This document shows positions 1 through 6,533 of a DNA stretch of 12,805 nucleotides, piece by piece (positions within the stretch are counted from its first letter, which is position 1; every line of letters begins with the position of its first letter). The stretch comes from Burkholderiales bacterium. GTDB lineage: Bacteria; Pseudomonadota; Gammaproteobacteria; Burkholderiales; Burkholderiaceae_C. The stretch covers positions 1 through 12,805 of the forward strand of contig JANXTP010000365.1 of the NCBI GenBank assembly GCA_025352345.1, written 5' to 3'. Position numbers and translations under genes: made by a program. The notes under the pieces were generated by a model. That model saw only the letters and a program-made list of their open reading frames with translations. It was not told the DNA's origin and did no database searches.

Positions 1-73
1 TGCCAGAGCCTTTGCCGTTCGCCTGTAGCCGCAGCGTGACAGCCAAATGGCTGGTGTTCAGGGCCTCTTTTTT

Positions 74-109
74 GGTTACTTTTTTCTGGCCCCGCAGAAA
101 AAAGTAACC
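74..109. repeat. Perfect 15-bp inverted repeat, probable dispersed palindromic element
   Basis: The left arm GGTTACTTTTTTCTG (74-88) is exactly complementary to the right arm CAGAAAAAAGTAACC (95-109), with a six-base loop GCCCCG. A further T-run lies just outside the left arm and a GC-rich segment follows. From memory, near-identical T6/A6 palindromes recur between genes in many Burkholderiales and Xanthomonas-type genomes, where they produce spurious small proteins with a 'FFGYF..QKKVTRPPGR' string. That recollection was not checked here. Only one full copy is present in this window. Possible roles are a transcription end or a REP-like element. Confidence 0.75.
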
Positions 110-153
110 CGCCCGCCGGGGCGGATTCCCGGCGCGGTCTCGCGCAGGCGCGG

Positions 154-159
154 GACAAT
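154..159 (+). promoter_or_regulatory. Candidate -10 element (GACAAT) for the RpfE-like gene and recJ
   Basis: GACAAT ends eight bases before the ATG at 168, so a sigma-70 start site 6-8 bases downstream would fall at or next to the start codon. No Shine-Dalgarno sequence precedes that ATG. The -35 position (about 131-136, GGCGCG) is poor. The same arrangement precedes the genes at 4319 and 5482. Confidence 0.4.
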
Positions 160-167
160 GTTGGTCG

Positions 168-1118
168 ATGCATCTCCTGATCCCTCACGCCAGTGCCTTG
201 TCCGACGCCAGCGCGCACACGCTGCGTGAGCTGAGCCTGCCGAACCTGGGCCAGTTGCTCTCGGTGCTGCAAGCCAGTCCGCCGGACATCGAGTACGAAT
301 ACACGCTGTCGCCGCCGCATGAACGTGCGTTGGCCCATGCCCACGGCTGGCAAGGTGGCGATGGGCGCTGGCCCTGGGCGGCGCTGCAAGCGAAGGCCGA
401 CGGCATCGACACCGGCACGCAGCCCTGCGGCCTGCTGACGCCAGTGCACTGGCATGTCGGGCGCGAACACATCACGCTGGCCGACCCGGCCGCGCTGGCG
501 CTGTCGGCCGACGAATCGCATGCGCTGTTCGATGCGGTGCAGCCGCTGTTCGACGACGACCGGTGCTCGTTGACCTGGGCTGCGCCGCTGCGCTGGTATC
601 TGGTGCATGAGCACCTGGCCGACCTGCCCTGCGCGGCCATCGATCGGGTGATCGGGCGCAACGTCGATCTGTGGCTGCGTGGCGATCCGCAGGCGTCAAG
701 CGAGCAACTGGCACACATGCGCTGGGTGCGGCGATTGCAGAACGAGGTGCAGATGCTGCTGCACCAGCACCCGGTCAACGACGCCCGCGAAGCGCGTGGC
801 GCGCTGCCGGTCAATTCGTTCTGGTTGAGCGGTTGTGGGCCCGCGCAACTGGCAACCGCCAAGGTGACGGTCGACGACCGCTTGCGCGCGCCGTTGCTGG
901 CCGAAGACTGGGCCGGCTGGGCCGATACCTGGCGCGCGCTCGATGCCGACGTGCTGGGGCCGCTGCTGTCACGCGCTGAGCACGGCGAACCGGTCTCGCT
1001 CACGCTGTGCGGTGAACGCGGCTGGCAGCGCCTCGACGCCGTTCCGCGCTCGCTGTGGCGGCGGCTGGGCGATCGATTCAAGCGCGTGGAACCTCACATG
1101 CTGCTGAGCACCTTGTGA
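168..1118 (+). CDS. RpfE-like conserved protein (often labelled 'phosphoglycerate mutase')
   Basis: The product is a 316-residue soluble protein with no signal peptide or membrane segment. It looks like the COG4255/RpfE-type family found beside recJ in many beta- and gammaproteobacteria. Database entries often call such proteins regulatory protein RpfE or phosphoglycerate mutase, but I see no phosphoglycerate mutase active site and would not use that name as a function. Features that fit the family are an N-terminal 'LLIPHAS' strand, a long Ala/Leu-rich middle, and 'VNSFWLSGCG' at about residues 221-230. The start at 168 lacks a Shine-Dalgarno sequence and sits just after a -10-like GACAAT. 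The stop overlaps the recJ start by one base (TGATG), so the two are probably one transcript and translationally coupled. The biochemical role is unknown to me. Confidence 0.75.
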   Translation: MHLLIPHASALSDASAHTLRELSLPNLGQLLSVLQASPPDIEYEYTLSPPHERALAHAHGWQGGDGRWPWAALQAKADGIDTGTQPCGLLTPVHWHVGREHITLADPAALALSADESHALFDAVQPLFDDDRCSLTWAAPLRWYLVHEHLADLPCAAIDRVIGRNVDLWLRGDPQASSEQLAHMRWVRRLQNEVQMLLHQHPVNDAREARGALPVNSFWLSGCGPAQLATAKVTVDDRLRAPLLAEDWAGWADTWRALDADVLGPLLSRAEHGEPVSLTLCGERGWQRLDAVPRSLWRRLGDRFKRVEPHMLLSTL

Positions 1119-2923
1119 TGACGGCGCCAACGCTGACCTTGCGACCTGGGTCTCCGCGCAGCGCGTGGGTGCTCGAACAGGCCGGCGTACCGCCGCTACT
1201 GGCGCGGCTGTTCGCGGCGCGCGGCGTGCGCAGCATCGAAGAACTCGACGATGGCCTGGCGCGGCTGCTGCCGCCGTCTGACTTGCGGGGCGCAGCGACG
1301 GCGGCCACGCTGCTGGCCGATGCGCTGCGCGACCGGCTGCGGCTGTGCGTCGTCGCCGATTACGACTGCGACGGCGCCACGGCCTGCGCAGTCGCGCTGC
1401 GTGGCCTGGCACTGCTCGGTGCGGCGCCCGACCGGCTGGGCTATGTGGTGCCCGACCGTGCAGTGCACGGCTATGGCCTGACGCCCACCATCGTCGACCT
1501 GGCGCTGGCGCAGGGTGCGCAGGTGCTGCTGACGGTGGACAACGGCATCGCCAGCCTTGCCGGCGTGGCCCACGCGCGAGCCCATGGCCTCATCGTCGTC
1601 GTCACCGACCACCACCTGCCGGTGCAGATGGACGACGAGATCGTGTTGCCCGATGCGAACGTGATCGTCAACCCGAACCAGCCGGGCTGCGGCTTCGCGA
1701 GCAAGCACCTGGCTGGCGTCGGCGTGATCTTCTACGTGCTGCTGGCGCTGCGCAGCGAGTTGCGTGCGCGGGGCGTCTATGCCGATGTTTCGCATGGAAA
1801 CCCTTCGGCGCCGGCGCAGCCCAAGCTCGACGCCCTGCTCGACCTGGTCGCCCTCGGCACCGTCGCCGACGTGGTGCGGCTCGACGCCAACAACCGGCGG
1901 CTGGTCGCACAGGGGCTGAAGCGCATCCGCGCCGGCCGCATGCAGCCGGGCGTGGCTGCGCTGTTCGCCGCCGCCGGTCGTGATGCGTCGCGCGCCGCGG
2001 GTTTCGACTTCGGCTTCGCGCTCGGCCCGCGCATCAACGCGGCCGGACGCTTGTCGGACATGACACTCGGCATCGAGTGCCTGCTGACCGATGACCCAGC
2101 GCGCGCCGCGCAGCTGGCGCAGCAGCTCGACGCGATCAACCGCGAACGTCGCGACGTGGAAGCGGGCATGCGCGAGCAGGCCGAATCGCTGCTGAACGCG
2201 CTGCTGCAACAGCACCACGACCCGAAGGCCACGCCGCCCGCGTTCGCGATCTACGACCGCGACTTCCACGAAGGCGTGGTCGGCATCGTCGCATCGCGCT
2301 TGAAAGAGCAGGTGCACCGGCCCACCTTCGTGTTCGCGCGCGGGCAGGACGGCCTGCTCAAAGGCTCGGGGCGGTCGATCGACGGCTTTCACCTGCGGGA
2401 CGCGCTGGACCTCGTCAGCAAGCGCCATCCGGGCGTGCTCAAGAAATTCGGCGGGCACGCGATGGCCGCCGGCTGCACGCTGGACGAGGCCGATTTCGCC
2501 ACCTTCCAGGCGGCGTTCCAGCAGGTCGCGCGCGAAGGGCTGGACACCGCGACGCTGGAACGCCGCCTGCTCAGCGACGGACCACTGGGCATCGAGCACT
2601 TCAGCATCGACACCGTGCAGGCGTTGAACGCGCAGGTGTGGGGACCATCGTTCGAGGCGCCGCTGTTCAGTGACGACGTCGAGGTCGTCAGCCCGCGACT
2701 GGTCGGCGAGAAGCACCTGAAGCTGAGCATCAAGCATGCGGGCACGCTGCGCGATGCGATCTGGTTCGGCCGCGTCGAGCCGTTGCCCACGCGCGTGACG
2801 ATCGCCTACCGGTTGAACCTCGACGAGTACAACGGCCACCAGCGCTTGCAGATGATCGTCGAGGCCGCGCAGGCAGTGAGTGATCGACCAGACGGCACCG
2901 CCACACAGCGGGACGCAGGCTGA
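1118..2923 (+). CDS. recJ: Single-stranded-DNA-specific 5'-3' exonuclease RecJ
   Basis: A 601-residue cytoplasmic DHH-family nuclease that degrades single-stranded DNA 5' to 3' in RecFOR recombination, mismatch repair and base-excision repair, using Mn/Mg. The DHH-domain motifs appear in order: DYDCDG at 81-86, VDNG at 140-143, TDHH at 163-166 and NPNQPGCG from 185. The DHHA1 motif FGGHAMAAG follows at 444-452, then an OB-like C-terminal region. Length is close to the E. coli protein (577), slightly longer at the N terminus and in the loop before 'LDALLDLVALGTVADVV'. I place the start at the ATG overlapping the upstream stop (1118) rather than at 1055, because the extra 21 residues would lie inside the neighbour's coding sequence. 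All catalytic motifs look intact. Identification is very secure. Confidence 0.97.
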   Translation: MTAPTLTLRPGSPRSAWVLEQAGVPPLLARLFAARGVRSIEELDDGLARLLPPSDLRGAATAATLLADALRDRLRLCVVADYDCDGATACAVALRGLALLGAAPDRLGYVVPDRAVHGYGLTPTIVDLALAQGAQVLLTVDNGIASLAGVAHARAHGLIVVVTDHHLPVQMDDEIVLPDANVIVNPNQPGCGFASKHLAGVGVIFYVLLALRSELRARGVYADVSHGNPSAPAQPKLDALLDLVALGTVADVVRLDANNRRLVAQGLKRIRAGRMQPGVAALFAAAGRDASRAAGFDFGFALGPRINAAGRLSDMTLGIECLLTDDPARAAQLAQQLDAINRERRDVEAGMREQAESLLNALLQQHHDPKATPPAFAIYDRDFHEGVVGIVASRLKEQVHRPTFVFARGQDGLLKGSGRSIDGFHLRDALDLVSKRHPGVLKKFGGHAMAAGCTLDEADFATFQAAFQQVAREGLDTATLERRLLSDGPLGIEHFSIDTVQALNAQVWGPSFEAPLFSDDVEVVSPRLVGEKHLKLSIKHAGTLRDAIWFGRVEPLPTRVTIAYRLNLDEYNGHQRLQMIVEAAQAVSDRPDGTATQRDAG

Positions 2924-2987
2924 CACACCTGACAACGCAAAGCTGACAGCAGGCCTCGGCCCGCCCCGCATACTGGCGGCCAGCCCC

Positions 2988-2993
2988 GAGGAG
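2988..2993 (+). promoter_or_regulatory. Strong ribosome binding site for the sugar dehydrogenase
   Basis: GAGGAG lies five bases before the ATG at 2999 and fixes that start. It is one of the few strong Shine-Dalgarno sites on the plus strand of this window. It indicates that this gene is translated independently of recJ, 75 bases upstream. The short gap also holds three CTGACA copies (2920, 2929, 2943) and a CATACT at 2969-2974 that might be a -10. The last CTGACA lies 20 bases before it, which is too far for a good -35. Confidence 0.7.
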
Positions 2994-2998
2994 CCTCC

Positions 2999-4216
2999 AT
3001 GTCGCACCCCGCGATGCGCCACCCGCAACCCGTCGTACTCACTGACAACCATCGCCGCCAGCTGATCGGCGCCGCGTGGAAACTGGCCGCACTGGCCACC
3101 TCCGGAACCGGTGTCGTTGCCGGGATGTCAGCCTGTGGCGGCGGTGGAGGCTCGGCCAGCGCCGCGCCCGCCCCGACAACTGCAGCGCGCGCCGTGGTGT
3201 TGACCAGCGCGCTGTCGTCTCCCTGGGGCCTGGCTTTCCTGCCCGATGGCCGGATGCTGGTGACGCAAAAGAGCGGCAGCATGGTCATCGTCAGCGCCGA
3301 CGGCAGCACGGTGTCGTCGCCGATGAGCGGGCTGCCGCCAGTGGCATCGGCCGGTCAAGGCGGCCTGCTCGATGTCGCGATCGACCCCGATTTCGAGACC
3401 GATCCGCGGGTGTACTGGACCTACTCCGAGGCCGGCAGCGAGGGCAGCGGCACCGCGGTGGCGCGGGGTCGCCTGTCGGGCACGGCGCTGGTGGACGTGC
3501 AGGTGATCTTTCGGCAGCTGCCCAAGGTCACCGGCGACGGGCACTTCGGTTCCCGGCTGGTGTTTCGCAGCGACAAGACCTTGTTCGTCACCCTCGGCGA
3601 GCGGCAAAAAGGCAGCCCGGCGCAAGACGTGACCACGCACCTCGGCAAGGTGGTGCGCATCCAGCGCGACGGCAGCGTGCCCACGGGCAACCCGAACCTC
3701 GGCGGGACCGCTCGGCCCGAGCTGTGGAGCCTGGGGCATCGCAATCCGCAGGGCGCCGCGCTGCACCCCACCACCGGCGATCTGTGGCTGGTCGAGCACG
3801 GCCCGCAAGGTGGGGACGAGCTGAACCGGGTGACGCCGGGCGGCAACTACGGCTGGCCGATCAAAAGCTATGGCTGCAACTACGGCGACCCGGTCGGCAC
3901 CGCGTGCCGGATCGGCGGTGGCACGCACGCGCCGACCTACATCGAACCCGTGTCGTATTGGGTGCCGACTTCGATCGCACCGTCCGGGCTGGTGTTCTAC
4001 ACCGGCGCCGGATTCCCCGAATGGCAGGGCAATGCCTTCGTCGGCGCGCTGGCCGGAAAGGCCTTGTGGCGGGTGGTGCTCAACGGCACGACCGAGGTGT
4101 CGCGCGAGCGGCTGTTCGCCAACCTCGGCGAACGCATACGCTGCGTTCGGCAAGGTCCGGACGGATGGCTGTATCTGCTGGCCGACAGCGGCAAGCTGAT
4201 CCGCATCTTTCGTTGA
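2999..4216 (+). CDS. PQQ-dependent sugar dehydrogenase (Asd/YliI type), exported lipoprotein
   Basis: A 405-residue protein of the glucose/sorbosone dehydrogenase family (six-bladed beta-propeller), which oxidises aldose sugars using PQQ and calcium in the periplasm. Matching features are 'SPWGLAFLPDG' near 74-84, 'GGLLDVAIDP' at 121-130, the putative general-base histidine in 'GDGHFGSRL' (His182), the PQQ-contact arginine in 'GHRNPQG' (Arg248), 'VEHGPQGGDELN' at 265-276, 'NYGWP' at 283-287 and 'SIAPSG' at 325-330. The N terminus has twin arginines (19-20) before a weakly hydrophobic stretch. 'GMSAC' then acts as a lipobox-like site with Cys46, followed by a Gly run. I infer Tat or Sec export and lipid anchoring. 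PQQ synthesis genes are not in the window. Family call secure; substrate unknown. Confidence 0.9.
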   Translation: MSHPAMRHPQPVVLTDNHRRQLIGAAWKLAALATSGTGVVAGMSACGGGGGSASAAPAPTTAARAVVLTSALSSPWGLAFLPDGRMLVTQKSGSMVIVSADGSTVSSPMSGLPPVASAGQGGLLDVAIDPDFETDPRVYWTYSEAGSEGSGTAVARGRLSGTALVDVQVIFRQLPKVTGDGHFGSRLVFRSDKTLFVTLGERQKGSPAQDVTTHLGKVVRIQRDGSVPTGNPNLGGTARPELWSLGHRNPQGAALHPTTGDLWLVEHGPQGGDELNRVTPGGNYGWPIKSYGCNYGDPVGTACRIGGGTHAPTYIEPVSYWVPTSIAPSGLVFYTGAGFPEWQGNAFVGALAGKALWRVVLNGTTEVSRERLFANLGERIRCVRQGPDGWLYLLADSGKLIRIFR

Positions 4217-4306
4217 ACTGCGCCCTGCGCACGGCCGTTCGTGAAGCAGTGCGTCGATGCCCTTGTGGCGCGTCGGCTGCACCGTCTGGCCTCAGGACCC
4301 ACTGCC

Positions 4307-4312
4307 TACAAT
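4307..4312 (+). promoter_or_regulatory. Candidate -10 element (TACAAT) for the PHP phosphatase
   Basis: TACAAT matches five of six consensus -10 bases and ends six bases before the GTG at 4319. A start site at the normal distance would coincide with the start codon, giving a leaderless message. The -35 region (about 4284-4289, GTCTGG) is weak. No Shine-Dalgarno sequence precedes the GTG. Confidence 0.5.
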
Positions 4313-4318
4313 GTTCCA

Positions 4319-5188
4319 GTGAACCCTGCCGCCTGGACCAACGCCGACCTGCACTGCCATTCCTGCGTGTCCGACGGCACGCTCGAGCCCGAGGCCCTGG
4401 CTGCACGGGCCAAGGCGAACGGCGTCGAGTTGTGGGCGCTCACTGACCACGACGAGGTTGGCGGGCAGCAACGGGCGCGCGATGCCGCCCTGGCCCTGGG
4501 CCTGCCTTACCTGGCCGGCGCCGAGATCTCAGTGACCTTCGCCGGCCTGACGGTGCACATCGTCGGCCTGGGCTTCGATCCCGACAACCCCGCTCTGCTG
4601 CAAGGCCTGGCCGACACCCGCGACGGGCGCATCCTGCGCGCGCAGGAGATGGCCGAGGGGCTGGCCAAGGTCGGCATCCAGGACGCGTTCGAGGGCGCGC
4701 TGAACTATGCCGGCAACCCCGAGCTGATTTCCCGCACCCACTTCGCCCGTTACCTGGTGGAAACCGGCTACTGCGCCAGCACCCACGAGGTGTTTCGCAA
4801 GTACCTCGTGGAAGGCAAGCCGGGCTACGTCGAGCACCGCTGGGCGAAGCTGGGCGATGCGGTGCAGTGGATCACGCAGGCCGGTGGCATCGCTGTCATC
4901 GCGCACCCCGGCCGCTACAAGTTCACCGTCAACGAAGAGTACGCGCTGTTCACCGAATTCAAGGTCCATGGCGGCCGCGGTGTCGAGGTGGTGACCGGCA
5001 GCCACACCAGCGCCGACTACGCCAAGTACGCCGACATGGCCGTCGAGTTCGACCTGCTTGCCTCACGCGGCAGCGACTTCCACAGCCCCGATGAAAGCCG
5101 CACCGACCTCGGCGCGCTGCCGGCCCTGCCGCTGCGGCTGAAGCCGGTGTGGGAAGCGCTGATGGACCGGGTGCAGCGGGCGGCCTGA
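4319..5188 (+). CDS. rnm: PHP-domain 3',5'-nucleoside bisphosphate phosphatase / RNase AM (Rnm/TrpH/YciV type)
   Basis: A 289-residue PHP-superfamily metallophosphoesterase. E. coli Rnm (293 residues) and a betaproteobacterial homologue remove phosphate from 3',5'-nucleoside bisphosphates such as pAp and trim RNA 5' ends. Metal-binding signatures are all present: DLHCHS at 10-15 followed by SDGT, TDHD at 42-45, GAEIS at 67-71, AHPGRY around His196, and GSDFH at 251-255. I chose the GTG at 4319 because it sits nine residues before DLHCHS, as in the family. The in-frame start at 4241 would add 26 unconserved residues and lie upstream of the TACAAT element. The gene shares the neighbourhood of the YciO gene downstream, a pairing I recall as common in betaproteobacteria. 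The symbol follows E. coli usage. Confidence 0.9.
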   Translation: MNPAAWTNADLHCHSCVSDGTLEPEALAARAKANGVELWALTDHDEVGGQQRARDAALALGLPYLAGAEISVTFAGLTVHIVGLGFDPDNPALLQGLADTRDGRILRAQEMAEGLAKVGIQDAFEGALNYAGNPELISRTHFARYLVETGYCASTHEVFRKYLVEGKPGYVEHRWAKLGDAVQWITQAGGIAVIAHPGRYKFTVNEEYALFTEFKVHGGRGVEVVTGSHTSADYAKYADMAVEFDLLASRGSDFHSPDESRTDLGALPALPLRLKPVWEALMDRVQRAA

Positions 5189-5208
5189 GGCCAACCTGCC
5201 AACCCTCG

Positions 5209-5439
5209 ATGAGTTCCGTTAAACCGCCCATCACCACCTGGCGGCGCGATGAACTGCTGCACCTGCTGGCGCTGTCGGCACTGCTGTTCCTGATCTGCAT
5301 TTATGCGATCTTCTTGGCGCTCAGAACCCAAACCGAGCGTCTGGCCCTGACCCTGTAGAAGGTCGCCGATGCCGTGTTCCTCGTCGCTATCAGCGGCATG
5401 TTGGCATCGGGGTTCATCATGGTCTACACCGTGCTGTGA
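5209..5439 (+). pseudogene. Small two-helix membrane protein gene interrupted by an in-frame TAG
   Basis: From the ATG at 5209 the frame encodes 49 residues and meets TAG at 5356-5358. Without changing frame, it then continues for 26 more codons to TGA at 5437-5439. The first part has one membrane helix (about residues 16-38, 'LLHLLALSALLFLICIYAIF'). The part after the TAG encodes a second convincing helix ('VFLVAISGMLASGFIMVYTVL'). Codon use on both sides matches the genome. The simplest reading is a 76-residue, two-helix protein in which one sense codon, for example CAG (Gln), became TAG. Alternatives are a real 49-residue protein, stop-codon readthrough, or a sequencing error. There is no good Shine-Dalgarno site. 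I do not recognise the family or its function. It sits between the PHP phosphatase and yciO. Confidence 0.6.
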
Positions 5440-5469
5440 CGTGGGCCACGGTGGCGAGGCCAGCGCGCC

Positions 5470-5475
5470 GACAAT
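5470..5475 (+). promoter_or_regulatory. Candidate -10 element (GACAAT) for yciO
   Basis: GACAAT ends six bases before the ATG at 5482. No Shine-Dalgarno site precedes that ATG and the -35 position (about 5447-5452, CACGGT) is poor. Spacing matches the elements at 154-159 and 4307-4312. If real, transcription starts on or beside the start codon. Confidence 0.4.
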
Positions 5476-5481
5476 CCTGCG

Positions 5482-6120
5482 ATGTCCCAGCACTTCGAGC
5501 TCCACCCCGACAACCCGCAGTCGCGCCTGCTGAAGCAGGCCGCGCAGATCCTGCACGATGGCGGTGTGGCGGCGGTGCCGACCGATTCGAGCTATGCGCT
5601 GGTATGCCGGCTCGACGACAAGGCGGCGGTCGACAACCTGCGGCGCATCCGCGGTGTCGACGACAAGCACCACCTGACGCTGCTGTGCCGCGACCTGAGC
5701 GAATTGGCAAACTACGCGCGCGTCGATAACCGGCAATACCGGCTGCTGAAGCTGGGCACGCCGGGGCCGTTCACCTTCATTCTGGAAGCGTCGAAGGAGG
5801 TGCCACGCCGCATCTCGCACCCGTCGCGGCGCACCATTGGCCTGCGCGTGCCCGATCACAAGATGCTGCAGGAACTGCTGGCCGTGTACGGCGAAGCGCT
5901 GGTCGCGACGACGCTGATCCCGCCCGACGAGACCGAGGCGCTGAACGACCCGGACGAGATCCGCGAGCGCTACGACAAACGGGTGCAAGCAGTGGTCGAT
6001 GCCGGCGCCTGCGCTGCACAGCCGACCACCGTGGTCGATCTGACCGGCGACACGCCGGTGCTGCTGCGTCGGGGCCGCGGCGACCCGGCGACGCTGGGTT
6101 TACAGGCCGACCGAGACTGA
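5482..6120 (+). CDS. yciO: YciO-type YrdC/Sua5-domain protein (threonylcarbamoyl-AMP synthase-like)
   Basis: A 212-residue single-domain protein of the YrdC/Sua5/YciO superfamily. YrdC and Sua5 make the threonylcarbamoyl-AMP used for the t6A37 tRNA modification. YciO is the closely related, less well understood branch. YciO-like features are 'VAAVPTDSSYALVCRLDDKAAV' near 29-50 (where Sua5 has PTDTVYGL), 'RIRGVDDKHHLTLLCRDLSELA' at about 55-76, 'LGTPGPFTFILEASKEVPRR', 'RTIGLRVPDH', and the C-terminal 'TTVVDLTGDTPVLLRRGRGD'. There is no extra Sua5 C-terminal domain. It may act in t6A synthesis only if no separate tsaC exists elsewhere, which cannot be seen here. The 3' end runs into the hairpin shared with the convergent glutaredoxin-like gene. 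Confidence 0.88.
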   Translation: MSQHFELHPDNPQSRLLKQAAQILHDGGVAAVPTDSSYALVCRLDDKAAVDNLRRIRGVDDKHHLTLLCRDLSELANYARVDNRQYRLLKLGTPGPFTFILEASKEVPRRISHPSRRTIGLRVPDHKMLQELLAVYGEALVATTLIPPDETEALNDPDEIRERYDKRVQAVVDAGACAAQPTTVVDLTGDTPVLLRRGRGDPATLGLQADRD

Positions 6121-6137
6121 CCCGGCGCCGGGGTCAG
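6117..6137. terminator. Hairpin between convergent genes, carrying both stop codons
   Basis: CTGACCC (6117-6123) pairs exactly with GGGTCAG (6131-6137) around GGCGCCG. The left arm contains the TGA of yciO (6118-6120). The right arm contains, on the minus strand, the TGA of the glutaredoxin-like gene (6136-6134). Only 13 bases separate the two coding regions. There is no T-run on either side, so intrinsic termination is uncertain. It could be a bidirectional transcription barrier or simply a protective 3' stem. Confidence 0.45.
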
Positions 6138-6526
6138 CCGCCCAGCACCTTCGCGATGCGCTCCGGGTCGAAGCCGACGAGGCGCTGCCCGCGCACCAGC
6201 AATGTCGGCGTGCCCGGCGCCTGCTGCGCGCGGTAGTTCTCGGCACAGGCGGCATCGGTTTCGATGAAGCATTCGCTGAAGGGAATGCGGTGCTCGGTCA
6301 TGAAGCGACTGGCGCTCTTGCAGTAGGCGCAGGTCTCAGACGACAGCATCACGATGTCGCCTGGTTTTGCAAGCGCCGCCAGCGACACGCCTGACTTCCC
6401 ATTGGAATAAGACTGCCAGCTCTGCAGCACCACCCACGCCGCCAATGCGATCAGCAAGGGGCGCAGCCAAGAACGGCGCCGCAAGGGCGTTACCAGCGCC
6501 GGGGTGGGGGTCGGCTCGGTCGGCAT
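6134..6526 (-). CDS. Membrane-anchored glutaredoxin-family protein
   Basis: A 130-residue protein with a proline-rich, basic cytoplasmic-type N terminus, one membrane helix (about residues 20-36, 'WLRPLLIALAAWVVLQSW') and a thioredoxin-fold glutaredoxin domain. The redox motif is C-A-Y-C in 'MLSSETCAYCKSASRF', followed by the cis-proline region 'APGTPTLLVRGQRLVGFDPERI', as in glutaredoxins. With one N-terminal anchor and positive residues before it, the redox domain is likely periplasmic; that is inference. I start at the ATG at 6526 because GAGG (6535-6532) lies five bases upstream. The GTG at 6541 would add five residues and overlap ridA. It is the last gene of a plsY-ridA-glutaredoxin run. 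Confidence 0.82.
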   Translation of the reverse strand: MPTEPTPTPALVTPLRRRSWLRPLLIALAAWVVLQSWQSYSNGKSGVSLAALAKPGDIVMLSSETCAYCKSASRFMTEHRIPFSECFIETDAACAENYRAQQAPGTPTLLVRGQRLVGFDPERIAKVLGG

Positions 6527-6533
6527 CGTGGCC

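Larger units (their letters stand above)
1..167. other. Intergenic region left of the RpfE-like gene
   Basis: No supported gene lies here. The stretch holds a short hairpin (CAGCC at 40-44 and GGCTG at 49-53, loop AAAT), then a T-run at 68-73, then the perfect inverted repeat at 74-109, and finally a GC-rich segment. The small open frame at 47-229 reads straight through the inverted repeat and into the next gene in another frame, so I do not call it. The hairpin plus T-run could help end a transcript coming from the left, but the T-run is about 15 bases away from the stem, so this is not a canonical terminator. Confidence 0.5.

Noticed and set aside
47..229. A 60-codon frame with the string 'FFGYFFLAPQKKVTRPPGR'
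   Set aside because: It is a translation of the palindromic element and then of the next gene in another frame. Such small proteins are known annotation artefacts of this kind of repeat.
1196..3052. A 618-codon open frame on the minus strand across recJ
   Set aside because: It is antisense to an intact RecJ with all its motifs. Long antisense frames are expected in GC-rich genes with strong third-position bias, and its translation shows no recognisable domain.
4241..4318. Upstream GTG start (4241) for the PHP phosphatase
   Set aside because: It would add 26 residues unlike the family and place the TACAAT promoter element inside the gene.
3076..4446. A 456-codon open frame on the plus strand, overlapping the sugar dehydrogenase and PHP genes
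   Set aside because: The translation is Arg/Ala-rich low-complexity sequence in the wrong frame of two well-supported genes.
5356..5358. TAG as a pyrrolysine or other recoding codon
   Set aside because: No pyrrolysine genes or insertion elements are visible, the protein is not a known user, and a simple CAG-to-TAG change explains it better.
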